Assembly: GCA_036365515.1 (NCBI GenBank)
Contig: CM070877.1
Span: 84,108,522 to 84,172,521 of the forward strand
DNA: 64,000 bases
Direction: 5' to 3'
From: Torymus aiolomorphi
Taxonomy: Eukaryota > Arthropoda > Insecta > Hymenoptera > Torymidae
Shown: piece after piece, positions 42,473 to 55,265 of the stretch
How the letters are laid out: every line of letters starts with the position of its first letter
Position numbering within the stretch: position 1 is the first letter of the stretch
Made by a program: the position numbers and the translations under genes
The notes under the pieces: generated by a model
The model's input: only the letters and a program-made list of their open reading frames with translations
The model's database searches: none
What the model was told of the DNA's origin: nothing

Positions 42473-45225
42473 TAGGGGTAGTAACGGAAAAGTAATTCTT
42501 TTACCGCGGTTTTTGGTATTTCCAAACTTTATATTACTGGAATTATTTTCTGACGATGCAAAATACCCGAAAAAATATTGGGAAGGAGATCGATTCTCCG
42601 AAACACTCTCAAAAAGCTGATTATATAAGGGTAGTAACGGAAAAAAATTCTCTTACCGCAGTTTTTGGTATTTCCAAACATTTTATTGCCCGAATTATTT
42701 TCTGAGGATACACCCCCGAAAAAATATTAGGTACGAAATCGACTGCCCGGAACACCCCCAAAAAGCTGATTATACAGGAGTAGTAACGAAAAAAAAATTC
42801 TCTTACCGCGGCTTTTTGTATTTCCAAACTTTTTATTGCCGGGATTATTTTCTGAGGATACAAAATACCCGAAAAAATATTAGGAAAGAAATCGATTACT
42901 CGGAACACCCTCAAAGAGCTGATTATATAGGGGTAGTAACGGAAAAGAAATTCTCTTACCGCGGTTTTTGGTATTTCCAAACTTTTTATTGCTGGAATTA
43001 TTTTCTGAGGATGCAAAATACCCGATAAAATATTAGGAACGAGATCGATTCTTCGAAACACCCTCAAAAAGCTGATTATATAGGGGTATTAACGGAAAAA
43101 AACTCTCTTACCGCGGTTTTTGGTATTTCCAAACTTTTTATTGTTGGAATTATTTTCTGAGGATACAAAATACCCGAAAAGCACCCCCAAAAAGCTGATT
43201 ATATAGGGGTAGTAACGGAAAAACAAGGCTCTTACCGCGGCTTTTTGTATTTACAAACTTTTTATTGCCGGAATTATTTTCTGAGGATACAAAATACCCG
43301 AAAAAATATTAGGAACGAAATCAATTCCTCGGAACACCCCCAAAGAGCTGATTATATAGGGGTAGTAACGGAAAAAAATTCTCTTACCGCGGCTTTTGGT
43401 ATGTCCAAACATTTATTGCTGGAATTATTTTCTGAGGATACAAAATACCCGAAAAAATATTAGGAACGAAATCGATTCCAAGGAACACCCCCCAAAAAGC
43501 TGATTATATGGGGTAGTCAAGGATAAAAATTCTCTTACAGCGGCTTTTGGTATTTCCAAACATTTATTGCTGGAATTATTTTCTGAGGATACAAAATATC
43601 CGAAAAAATATTAGGAACGAAATCGACTGCCCGGAACACCCCCAAAAAGATGATTATATAGGGGTAGTAACGAAAAAAAATTCTCTTACCGCGGCTTTTT
43701 GTAGTTCCAAACATTTATTGCTGAAATTATTTTCTGAGGATACAAAATACCCGAAAAAAAATTATGAACGAAATCGATTCCTCGGAACACTCCTAAAAAG
43801 CTGATTATATAGGGGTAGTAACGGAAAAAAAAATTCTCTTAACGCGGCTTTGGTATTTCCAAAACTTTTTATTGCTGGAATTATTTTCTGAGGATACAAA
43901 ATACCCGAAAGAAACACTCCCAAAAAGCTGATTATATAGGGGTAGTAACGGAAAAACAAGTCTCTTACCGCGGCTTTTTGTATTTACAAACTTTTTATTG
44001 CCGGAATTATTTTCTGAGGATACAATATACCCGAAAAAATATTAGGAACGAAATCAATTCCTCGGAACACCCCCAAAGAGCTGAATATATAGGGGTAGTA
44101 ACGGAAAAAAATTCTCTTACCGCGGCATTTGGTATGTCCAAACATTTATTGCTGGAATTATTTTCTGTGGATGCAAAATACCCGAAAAAATATTAGGAAC
44201 GAAATCGAGTGCCCGGAACACCCTCAAAAAGCTGATTATATAGGGGTAGTAACGGAAAAACAATTCTCTTACCGCGGATTTTGGTATTTCCAAACTTTTT
44301 ATTGCTGGAATTATTTTCTGAGGATGCAAAATACCTGAAAAAAAATTAGGAACGAAATCGATTCCTCGGAACACCCCCAAAGAGCTGACTATATAGGTAT
44401 AGTAACGGAAAAAAAAATTCTCTTACCGCGGCTTTGGTATTTCCAAACTTTTTATTGCTGGAATTATTTTTCGAGGATACGAAATATCCGAAAACAAATT
44501 AGAAACGAAATCGATTCCCCGGAGCACCCTCAAAAAGCTGATTATATAGGAGTAGAAACGGAAAGAAATTCTCTTACCGCGGCTTTTGGTATTTCCAAAC
44601 TTTTTATTGCCGGAATTACTTTCTGAGGACACAAAATACCCGAAAAAATATTAGGTACGAAATCGATTCCTCCGAACACCCCCAATAAGCTGATTATATA
44701 GGGGTAGTAACGGAAAAAAATTCTCTTACCACGGCTTTTTGTATTTCCAAACTTTTTATTGCCCGAATTATTTTCTGAGGATACCCGAAAAAATATTAGG
44801 TACGAAATCGACTGCCCGGAACACCCCCAAAAAGCTGATTATACAGGAGTAGTAACGAAAAAAAAATTCTCTTACCGCGGCTTTTTGTATTTCCAAACAT
44901 TTATTGCTGGAATTATTTTCTGAGGATACAAAATACCGTAAAAAAAGTTAGAAACGAAATCGATTCCTCCGAACACACCTGAAAAGCTGATTATATAGGG
45001 GTAGTAACGGAAAAAAATTCTCTTACCGCGGCTTTTGGTATTTCCAAATTTTTATTGTTGGAATGATTTTCTGAGGATAGAAAATACCCGAAAAAATATT
45101 AGGTAGGAAATCGATTCCCCGGAACACCCCCAAAAAGCTGATTATATAGGGGTAGTAACGGAAAAAAAATCTCCTCGGCGTTTGGTATATCCAAACTTTT
45201 TATTTCTGGAATTATTTTCTGAGAA
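42473..45225 (+). repeat. ~151-bp satellite array, second part (~18 units)
   Basis: Direct continuation of the array at 34562-39472 after the mariner-like insertion. Many units here have the AAAAAATATTAGG variant and deletions around the GAACACCCCC segment. Confidence 0.9.
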
Positions 45226-45229
45226 TATG

Positions 45230-45640
45230 TATCTGAAGTTCTGAACGTTCATCGTGAACGAAATATCGAAAATTTCCAAAATCGATTTTATTGACATTAT
45301 CTGTGAGATATATGCATAAAACCAATAGAAACGGCGATATAACTAATTTCCGAAGTGACCATCCCTCAAAATCAACCGCAAACCACCCCCACAGGATAAT
45401 ACACGATAAAAAATAATAAAATGAATTTCCTCAAAATTGAGGGGCGGAAATTTCTTCGAAAGCACATCAGATACTCACAAAAAAATTGCCGATGTCAAAA
45501 TTCATTCGGAACCCTTCCTTCAGGGGTTGCAAAGCGGGGCAAAACGGTTAAATATACAGGAAGAATACTTTTAAAAAATTCTAACTTTCGTGTTTATTAA
45601 TTTACTAAAAGTTTAGTCGCGGAATTACTTTGCAGGCTTC
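45230..45640 (+). repeat. Post-satellite segment of the palindromic family
   Basis: Matches 61855-62240 on the plus strand and 54060-53680 on the minus strand (TCTGAAGTTCTGAA, GAACGAAATATCGAAAATTT, GACCATCCC, TTCCTTCAGGGG). Contains slightly more than one copy of the ~172-bp subrepeat. Confidence 0.85.
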
Positions 45641-46080
45641 ACAAAGCTTTGTTATTAATTCTCGGAAAAATTGAAAAATTTGTTGGAAGGCACAGTGATC
45701 AGCTAAAGTTTTCTTGTTAATTCCGGTTTTCTCAATGTGAAATAAAAGATTTCTATTCCTTGAGACTTTCTGAATGTAAAAAATAGTACATTTAGATACG
45801 AGTGCAAAAATCACCTTGGTCTTGTATCGAACTATATTTTTTCATACGACGTGTGCAAAGCGCGATTTTGCTAGCACGTTTTTGGCCACATGTGCGCAAA
45901 AACACACTTTGCGCACGGAGTGAAGTAATATTGTGCAACTAGGTGAGAAAATGATCTATTTCAAGCGAGGGAGCCTTCGGCGCCCCCGACTACAACTCGT
46001 GCGGAAAACTCCTCACCCGAGTCTAAAATAGCTCTTGTTGCCGTGTTACACATCTCTAGCTATCACGGTTCTTTTGTTAC
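45641..46080. repeat. Left arm of an older imperfect inverted repeat
   Basis: Parts pair in reverse with 49900-50110: AGACTCGGGTGAGG on the right matches CCTCACCCGAGTCT on the left, and the CGTGTTACAC / GTGTAACACG segments also match. The arms differ by insertions and point changes and enclose the 46656-48600 foldback. Confidence 0.6.
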
Positions 46081-46655
46081 TGATAAAAACGTGTTGTTTT
46101 CTTTAAAGTTTATAACTTCCAAAGTAAATGGTTGATTTTTTTCGAGAAAAATCATGCTAATGGAGAATATAACTAGCTATAATCTGTAAAAACTTGAATC
46201 GATTCTGTTGGTTAGTTTTTGAGAAAAAAATTAAAAAATGAAAATACGGTGTTTTCTGTGGCGACAATTTATGGGAATAAAATTGTGTTAATTGCTTCAA
46301 AATTCCTTGTAGAGGTAGATTTTTGTTAGCTTCTTTCTTTGGGATAAATAATTGGTTCATAAATTTCAGAGATTTTTGAGGTTAAAAATTTTGTAACCTC
46401 TTTTTCGAATCGTAATTTCTCGAGAACGGCTGCATGAATCAGATACAGATTTATAGATAATTGTGTGTGTGATATAGATATTATGCATATGAATTTTCAG
46501 TAAGATTGTATGATTACTTTTTGAGATATTTCATATTCAAAATTTTCGTATTTTCTAAGTTATTTCTTTGTTCCACGTAATTTCTCGAGTACGGTATGAA
46601 TCTGAATGGAATAGGTACCATTCAAGAGAGAATTAAAATACCTATATTCTCTCTA

Positions 46656-48600
46656 TAGAATCGCTAGAAACTGAAAAAAGGCTAGCGAGCGTCGGACAGA
46701 GAGTCCGCACGCGCGCACTCATATGTCAACATTGCCGCCGACGCCGCAGCCACGCAGCCGCAGGCTGATTGAGTCGAGGCGTAGTGGGGGAATCGGTAGA
46801 AGATGGTTAGACCGGCGCCACTCCCGAGAGTCGGCGGTGCTCGCAACAAACTGTATGGTTGCCTCTACATTGAGTAGACAGCGCTCATATCTATATTAGT
46901 CCAGAAAAACTAGCTCAAAAAGGGGCAAAATTTTTCCATAACAACGGCAATGTCATGGTGGATTCTTTTAGTTTACGATGGTAGAAATATAATGTTAATA
47001 AATGCTGCCCGAGAAAAATGTATTTCCATTGTTAAAGCAAATGTACAATGTTGAAAAAAATCGTTTTTCGCTTATATTTTTCGAACTATTGATCTGACAG
47101 ACAAAAGTCCTAGTTGAAAATTGTAGATATTAAAAAGATCTATCGTGTAAGCCGCTTACCGAACCTATATGTTAAAGAGTTCATTAGTTATTGCAAATAA
47201 ACCTTCTAAAATAACTATTTTTTAAATTATCAATAAAAAATTCAGATTTCGACATTGAAGCTCTATGAGTTCTTTCAAAGGTAGGTCTTATTCCCCCTTT
47301 ATTACCAGCTATTAAGCCGAATCTAAAAAATTATTTTTTAAGACTGCACGTCCTTAATTAACTAAAAAATTTTTGTTTTACAGAGATTTCTACAGCTTTG
47401 AGCAGTCGTACAGCAGTTTATACATTTTCTCAGCGCCTACTAATCGGAATTTCATTATTTTTTCTTTTTACAGCATAAATCTGTGAGTGCGTTAATTATT
47501 ATATTAATTTCATTAATAATATTTATGAACATTTTATTTGAATGTAATGAGAAGGTCGCATTTTTGCAAATATGATTTTAAAATCGAAAAAATTAACGTT
47601 ATTTTATTGCTTTGCGACCTTCTTATTACATTCAAATAACATGTTAATAGATATTATTAATGATATTAATATAATAATTAACGCACTCACAGATTTGTGC
47701 TGTAAAAAGAAAAAATAATGAAATTCCGATTAGTAGACGCTGATAAAATGTATAGATTGCTGTACGACTGCTCAAAGATGTAGAAATCCCTGTAAAACAA
47801 AAATTTTTTAGTTAATTAAGTACGTACAGTCTTAAAAAATAATTTTTTAGATTCGGCTTAATAGCTGGTAATAAAGGGGGAATAAGACCTACCTTTAAAA
47901 GAACTCATAGAGCTTCAATGTCGAAATCTGAATTTTTTATTGATAATTTAAAAAATAGTTATTTTAGACGGTTTATTTGCAATAACTAATGAACTCATTA
48001 ACATATAGTTTCGGTAAGCGGCTTACTCGATAGATCTTTTTAATATCTACAATTTTCAACTAGGACTTTTATCTGTCAGATCAATAGTTCCAAAAATATA
48101 AGCGAAAAACGATTTTTTTCAACATTGTGCATTTGTTTTAACAATGGAAATACATTTTTCTCGAGCAGCATTTATTTACGTTATGTTTCTACCATCGTAA
48201 ACTAAAAGAATCCACCAAGCATTGCCGTTTTTATGGAAAAATTTTGCTCCTTTTTGAGCTAGTTTTTCTGGACAAATATAGATATGAGCGCTGTCTGCTG
48301 AATGTAGAGGCAGCCATACAGTTTGTTGCGAGCACCGCCGACTCCCGGGAGTTGCGCCGGTCGAACCATCTTCTACCAATTCCCCCACTACGCCTCGACT
48401 CAACGCTTTAACCGCGCGTATATCTATATATTTTTCGAGTGTAGCAGAGTCGAGCGTACGGAGGAGGGGGCAGGGAAGCGGTGCTTCGGAGCCTGCGGCT
48501 GCGTGGCTGCGGCGTCGGCGGCAATGTTGACATATGAGTGCGCGCGTGCGGACTCTCAGTCAGACGCTCGCGAGACTTTTTTCAGTTTCTAGCAATTCTA
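46656..48600. mobile_element. 1.9-kb foldback element
   Basis: Ends TAGAATCGCTAGAAACTGAA and TTCAGTTTCTAGCAATTCTA are inverted. Arms of ~0.9 kb meet near 47590. Outer arms are GC-rich (GCCGCCGACGCCGCAGCCACG); inner arms are AT-rich. The right arm carries ~80 bp absent from the left (about 48403-48490). No coding sequence supported. Confidence 0.8.
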
Positions 48601-50860
48601 GGTAATTTATGTCCCAGGCTCCGTAAAATTGTTCGCGTATTCTAAATTTCGAGGTTACAATTTAACAAAATTGCATGAAACTTGATTTAAATGCATTTAC
48701 AAATAAAAACAGTCTTTTGCGATCAGAATAATTCTTCTTTAATACTTAAGGCAATTTTAATACTAAAATGATTCTTTCAACATTGACAAAAAACCAATAT
48801 TCAAAAAGAGAATAATTTTTAAAACATTAATTTTCAGTATTCAAGAGCTTTTTAATAATAATCACAAAATGAAACATCGAGTCAAAATTATTAGTTACTT
48901 ATTGTTCACCATCTAAAAAGAGATGTGCATAGCTCATATCACTTTGTATTACAAATGATTCATATTAATATGCGATAAAAATCTCAGGAACTAATAACTT
49001 ATGGGGAACTCCAAAGTCCAAGACAAATGAACCAAACCTCAAAATGTTTACCTTTCACTAAAAAAAGAACCAACGTTAAATAATGGTAAAGAGTCAGCTA
49101 CGTAAAATAAAATTAAAAAAACACGCCGAGAAAATAGTAAGAAATTCAGGAGGGAAGTTTTTCTCGTCTGCATCATGGATGAGGATAAAATTTAACTAAT
49201 TAACTGCGAGGGTATAACGCTGTGGCTTAAAAATTGACGGAAAAATTTAATATATTTGTTAGCGCTATTTTAAATCTAAAAATTGAGGAAAATTTCGTCT
49301 TTTTTCTAAACGACACCACTTATAAATACTGGGATCTACAAGTTTGATCTTGGCATGAATAATTACATACACTGAAATTATCACTTTAAAAGTTTCAGTT
49401 TGCTATGAAATAATCGTTATTCCAACAATCACTTTCCAACTAATTTACATAATTCAATAAATATCTGAAAATATAAAATATCAATTTTTTTCTCGATCAC
49501 CACATCAGCTTTACGTATTTCGAATGATAGTAGATAAAACATTAACGGATGTTCTTATTCACTTAGTTTAAAAAAAAAGTCACTTAAATTTTTTTCATGC
49601 CCGTAAAAAATCGTGCATTTCGAGCGTGATTTAAGAAAAAAGAAAAAACATCCATTTTCTCCCCGCAAAATCATAACTTTAATATGATTATTCCGATCTT
49701 GTGGTATAAAATACGGTCCAAAACTGGTACGTAAGAAGATTTTTAGCTCATGGGTCTTTTCATGTGAAAAACGTCAGGTGGGCTACTTAATCACCTTCCG
49801 CACCCGTTGCGACATGTACTATTTTTCAACTACACTGAATCATTGAAAAATTTTGTCACAACTTACATGCATATAAAAAGGCCCTCTCATGCACTCATTG
49901 GAAAAAATACGATGTGTAACACGGCAACAGAAGCTATTTTAGACTCGGGTGAGGTGTTTTCAGCACGAGTTGTAGTCGAGATTTTGTTCACATTTAGAAA
50001 GTCTCAAAGAATCGGAATCTTATTTCATATAGAGAAAAGCGGACATAACAAGAAAAACTTAATCTGATGAGTGTGACTTCCAACATATTTTTGAATTTTT
50101 CCAAGAACTAGATGTTGGGCGCGCTACGCGCGCCTTCAATATTGCTCAATGTAACAAAATTTATTTTCAATTATCTGCAGTTCACTTATATTGAATAAAC
50201 ATGAAATATGGAATATTATAAGCAATAAAAGTAATGGAAATCGGGTTGGTTATGTTACTTTACATTATTTTCAAGGTAAATGTGGAATACACATTGAATT
50301 AACATTAAATGTACATTCATTTACATGAAATTGTGAGCAATAGAAATAATGTATAATGAGTTTGAAATATTGCATCAAGCTGAATTAGAAAGTATAGATA
50401 TTGGTATAAGATGGTTATTGGGAATATATACATATATATTAGGATGGGCTGACAGTGGGAAGAGCTGTTAAGCACGGGTGTGGTGTGCATGCTATATGCA
50501 TGAGAACTAATTTTTACTCGCAAAATTACTACATATACCAAAATATATTTTATCAAAAGTTTTTGTTATGCTCAATTCAAATTTATCAATAAAATGATTT
50601 ATCATATCAATTTATATATTATATAGTAGTGAAATCACCTGTAAAGAACTCGTAATATGTTGATAATACATCCCATTCTTTTCCATTTTCATTTTAAATT
50701 ATTTTGATAACATTTTTTTTCATCTCATAATTTATGAAAAAAATAATCATAAAATTATAATGCATTAATGAACAACAATCATATCGAATACTTTTGAAAG
50801 TGAATTAACGGGGTGGCATAGTCCTATCATTACCGATCGAGCAATTGACACAATCAACAA
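48601..50860. other. AT-rich non-coding DNA
   Basis: Apart from the older inverted-repeat arm at 49900-50110 and the short palindrome GGCGCGCTACGCGCGCC near 50117, I see no genes, RNA or strong repeats. Confidence 0.5.
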
Positions 50861-50869
50861 ACGAAAATA

Positions 50870-51880
50870 AAAACAAAAATTTTTAAATGTAAATAAATGT
50901 AGATGAATGTAAACAAATTTTAAAAAATGTAAAGAATTGTAAACAAATGTAAAAAGTGTAAACAAAGTGTAAAAAGCTACCAGATTTCGGTCATTTTTTC
51001 CATTTTTTACCCTTTTCTACACTTTCTTTACACTTTGTTCAAATTTTTGTGCACTATCTTACAGTTCTTTTATATTTTGTAACACTTTCTTTGATCGTCA
51101 TAAATCCAAAATTCTTTTACGCTTCATTACACTTCTTTGAATCTATTAACATTTAATAACAGTTTCTTTATACTTATTAACATTTGACATACATACTTAT
51201 TAACATTTTTTACACATTTTTATATTTATTAATATTTTACTATACCTCTGTTACACTTTCTGACATTTGTTTCTAGTTTTTCAACACATTTTTGCTTTTT
51301 TTCATATTTTCTTGCAGTGTAATTTTTTTTACATTTTGATATATTTCTTTACACTTTGTTACTGTTTTTAACACTTTTGTACATTTTTTTACATTTTTTT
51401 TACACTTTCTTACATTGTGATTTTTACTATAGTGTCTAATAATTTTTCGAATCTTTTTCTGTTAAATTTTATAATACTTTTCTTCTAATTTTTTTTAGTC
51501 AGACTGTAAAAATTATTAGAAATCTAATAAATAGATCACTTTGCCGGTCTGTGTTCTGATTGCGCGTACAGTATAGTAATTTTTAACCGATTGTCTCATA
51601 ATTATTCTAAAAACTTTTTCTCAGTGTAGAAAAATATAAAAGAATATGTAAAAATCGTAACAACGTGTAAAAAAGTGTAGAAAACTGAAAATTTTTATGG
51701 ATTTTTACAAATTTTATAAAATGTACAAAAGTGTACGAAATTGTAAGAAAGAGTAAGTGTAAAGAGATGTAAAATATGTCCGAAATATAGGGTGAAAGTA
51801 CGTTTTATTACACTTTCTTACACTTTTTTACACTTTTCTACACTTCGAATCTTTATATTTTTTACACTTTCGATTTTCAC
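50870..51880. repeat. Degenerate TTTACACTTT short-period array
   Basis: Dense with TTTACACTTT/TTTTACATTTT words on one strand and AAATGTAAA/AAGTGTAAA on the other. The strand bias switches near 50990 and again near 51620, so the block is a short-period repeat with inverted segments. It abuts the truncated end of the left Helitron-like copy. Confidence 0.65.
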
Positions 51881-51968
51881 TAGGTATTATAAAAATAAAT
51901 CAAGGAAGATAAGTAAATAAATTAAATTTTTATATTATAAACTCTATTACAAATTTAATTATAATATA

Positions 51969-53220
51969 TCAGAATATATTAGAATAAATCACAAAATCAA
52001 CAACATATTGCTGAAATAATCGACGTCCTGATGAAAATGCATTAAATTCCTGATTTCTGATACTTATTATATATTTAATGTAAGCATCTCTTGATACTCG
52101 TTTATTACTCACTTCGTAAAGTTCTACACCATCTTCATTATTTGTTTCACGATTTCTTCTTCCTATTTTTCGCATTATATCTCTATGCCAACCTTGAGTG
52201 CCATAAGGATAAAACAGTGGATACACGATAGGTTCTACATTAGGATCCATCGAACTTAAAGTTTGCAAAGAATGTGTGTTTTTCTTACGAATAGTAGTAT
52301 ACGATTCAGGAATGTCACCATCAGATGTTGTAACGAAAACAGCAGCTACTTCATTAGCTCTTTGGAAATTATATATATTCTTATCATATCCAGATTTCAA
52401 TGTAAATAATAATTGCATTTCAGGTTGCGTAGTAATTCCAGATATATTTCGCTGATGATTAATTACTTGTTTCATCATATCATACGATCTAGCAAAAATG
52501 TTATGTTCACGCATTATACTTTCTAAACATTCTAAAATTTCAAAATCTGTTCTAGAATTATTTTGCATACGAAAATCAATAGCTTCCTGTGGATCTATTA
52601 TAAACAGTTGACCATAACACAGATCCATATTTTCTGATGGATATAAAGCTTCGTTGATCTGATAATAAATCTATCCTTGTATTTTAAAACAATAAGATGC
52701 TCTTCCACGTAATGGCATGTTCACTAAATTAGCATTAAACGATGCGAAAGAGTATAAACTGTTGTAATTTCTAATTCTTTAAAAAAAAAATTTAGACTTA
52801 TCATGCGAACCATCAAATAAAGAACGCAATTGTTCTGGATATTCAGGAATTTTTTCTAATCTAACTGCGCCATGACTACAACAATCGTTAAACGAATCAC
52901 CCTTATTTGATATTCTTTCCGCTGAATAATGTTTTGCATTGCAATGAGTGCAATTGACATCCATTGGTCCTAAATAATGCTCTCCATCAATAACGGGTAC
53001 AATTTCACGATTATTCCTACATCTGTGTAATCTTTCGCCATATCTTTTTGACGATACTGCTCAAACTCTGTTGCATTTTCTTGAACTCGTTCTTCATTTG
53101 GTTCTCGATTTCGTTCTGTGAGCCTCTCTCAATAACGTCTCATTCTCTCAATAACTTAAATTGTCTTTCTTCATGAGCTGCCTCCACTTCTGGAGTACGT
53201 ACACGTTTGTTAGGAGGCAT
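51969..53220 (-). pseudogene. Helitron-like Rep/helicase gene, N-terminal part, left palindrome arm
   Basis: On the minus strand it begins MPPNKRIRTPEEEAAHEERQ at 53220, followed by an in-frame TGA. A zinc-finger-like part (MDVNCTHCNAKHYSAERISN) follows, then a TAA within a T-run, then the Helitron_like_N region 52628-51990 (MDLCYGQLFIIDPQEAIDFR ... PIVYPLFYPYGTQGWHRDI ... SRDAYIKYIISIRNQEF). It ends abruptly after LFQQYVVD, so the Rep nuclease and helicase domains are absent. In full elements this protein drives rolling-circle transposition. The same early stops occur in the right-arm copy. Confidence 0.85.
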
Positions 53221-53329
53221 ATTATCCAACTATGTTGATGCGCTTACGATTTTTGTTCAATATCACAAAAAAAAACCATAATTTTCTAAACATTAAGGGG
53301 TCTTCTAAACATTAAGCCTTCAAAGTAAT

Positions 53330-53880
53330 CCCGCGAATAAATTTTTATTAAATTTATATACTCTAGAGACCGAATTTTCCAAACGTCTTTTTCACGTGTT
53401 TTTAGCTGCTATAACCCATTTGCTCCCATTGAATGAAGAGTTCCGGATGGATTTTGAAATCATCAATTTTTTGTAAGTGTCTCATGTGCTCTCGAACAAA
53501 TTCCCGCGAATAAATTTTTAGTAAATTCATAAACACGAAAGTTAGAATTTTTGAAAGGTATTTTTCTATTTGGCCGTTTTGCCCAGCTGTGTACCCCTGA
53601 CGGAAGGGTTCCGGATGGATTTTGACATCGGCAATTTTTTTGTAAGTATCTGATGTCCTCTCGAAGAAATTTCCGCGACTAAATTTTTAGTAAATTCATA
53701 AACACGTAAGTTAGAATTTTTGGAAGGAATTTTTCCCGTATATTTAGCCGTTTTGCCCCGCTTTGCAACTCCCTGAAAGAAGGGTTCCGGATTGATTTTA
53801 AAATTGGCAATTTTTTTGAACTATCAGATGTGCTCTCGCGGAAATTCCCGCGACTACAAGTAAAACTAAAATTTTTTATC
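53330..53880 (-). repeat. ~172-bp subrepeats, left arm (~3 copies)
   Basis: Reverse-strand counterpart of 62050-62945, with fewer copies. Shared words include CCCGCGACTA, GAAGGGTTCCGGAT and ATTTTTAGTAAATTCATAAAC. Confidence 0.8.
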
Positions 53881-54059
53881 GTGTATTATCCTGTGGGAAC
53901 GGTTTGAGGGTTGATTTTGGGGGATGGTCACTTCGGAAATTAGTTATATCGCAGTGTCTATTGGTTTTATGCATATATTTAACAGATAATATCAATAAAA
54001 CCGATTTTAGAAATTTTCGATATTTCGTTCATGATGAACATTCAGAACTTCAGATACAT

Positions 54060-55265
54060 ATCCTCAGAAAATAATTCTAGCAATAAAAAGTTTGGAAATA
54101 CCAAAAGCCGCGGTAAGAGAATTTTTTTTCTGTTACTACCCCTATATAATCAGCTTTTTGGGGGTGTTCGGGGGAATCGATTTCGTTCCTAACTTTGTTG
54201 GAGTATTTTGTATCCTCAGAAAATAATTCCAGCAATAAAAAGTTTGGAAATACCATAAGCCGCCGTAAGAGAATTTTTTTTCTGTTACTACCCCTATATA
54301 ATCAGCTTTTTGGCGGTGTTCGGGGGAATCGATTTCGTTCCTAACTTTGTTGGAGTATTTTGTATCCTCAGAAAATAATTCCAGCAATAAAAAGTTTGGA
54401 AATACCATAAGCCGCGGTAAGAGAATTTTTTTCTGTTACTACCCCTATATAATCAGCTTTTTGGGGGTGTTTTTTTCGGGTATTTTGTATCCTCAGAAAA
54501 TAATTCCAGCAAAAAAAGTGTGGAAATACCAAAAGCCGCGGTAAGAGAATTCTTTTTCCGTTACTACCCCTATATAATCAGCTTTTTGGGGTGTTCCGGG
54601 GAATCGATTTCGTTCCTCATTTTTTTTTCAAGTATTTTGTATCCTCAGAAAATAATTCCAGCAATAAAAAATTTGGAAATACCAAAAGCCGCGGTAAGAG
54701 AAATTTTTTTCCGTTACTACCCCTATATAATCAGCTTTTCGGGGGTGTTCCGGGGAGTCGATTTCGTTCCTAATTTTGTTTCGGGTATTTTGTATCCTCA
54801 GAAAAGAATTCCAGCAATAAAAAGTTTGAAAATACCATAAGCCGCGGTAAGAGAATTTTTTTTCTGTTACTACCCCTATATAATCAGCTTTTTGGGGGTG
54901 TTTTTTTCGAGTATTTTGTATCCTCAGAAAATAATTCCAGCAAAAAAAGTGTGGAAATACCAAAAGCCGCGGTAAGAGAATTCTTTTTCCATTACTACCC
55001 CTATATAATCAGCTTTTTGAGGGTATTCCGGGGAATCGATTTCGATCCTAATTTTTTTTCAAGTATTTTGTATCCTCAGAAAATAATTCCAGCAATAAAA
55101 AATTTGGAAATACCAAAAGCCGCGGTAAGAGAATTTTTTTTCCGTTACTACCCCTATATAATCAGCTTTTTGGGGGTGTTCTAGCAGTCGATTTCGTTCC
55201 TAATTTTGTTTCGGATATTTTGTATCCTCAGAAAATAATTCCAGCAATAAAAAGTTTGTAAATAC
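54060..55265 (-). repeat. ~151-bp satellite array, left arm (~8 units)
   Basis: Reverse complement of the satellite at 34562. Repeated words here are TACCCCTATATAATCAGCTT, GTATCCTCAGAAAATAATTC and GAATCGATTTCGTTCC. Copy number is higher than in the right arm (~1.2 kb against ~0.46 kb). Confidence 0.9.

Larger units (their letters stand above)
34345..45640 (+). mobile_element. Fragment of the large palindromic element family with an expanded satellite
   Basis: 34345-34560 matches the right arm of the giant palindrome at about 61180-61395. 45230-45640 matches the sequence that follows the satellite there (from 61855). Between them lies ~7.7 kb of the same ~151-bp satellite, against ~0.46 kb in that arm, plus an inserted mariner-like element. 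This is therefore one arm segment with a greatly enlarged internal array. Confidence 0.75.

Noticed and set aside
35184..45000. Many 60-150-aa frames such as KKFGNTKSRGKRIFFRYY and its reverse-strand partners
   Set aside because: They follow the ~151-bp satellite period and occur in several frames and both strands. No start, domain or selection signal.
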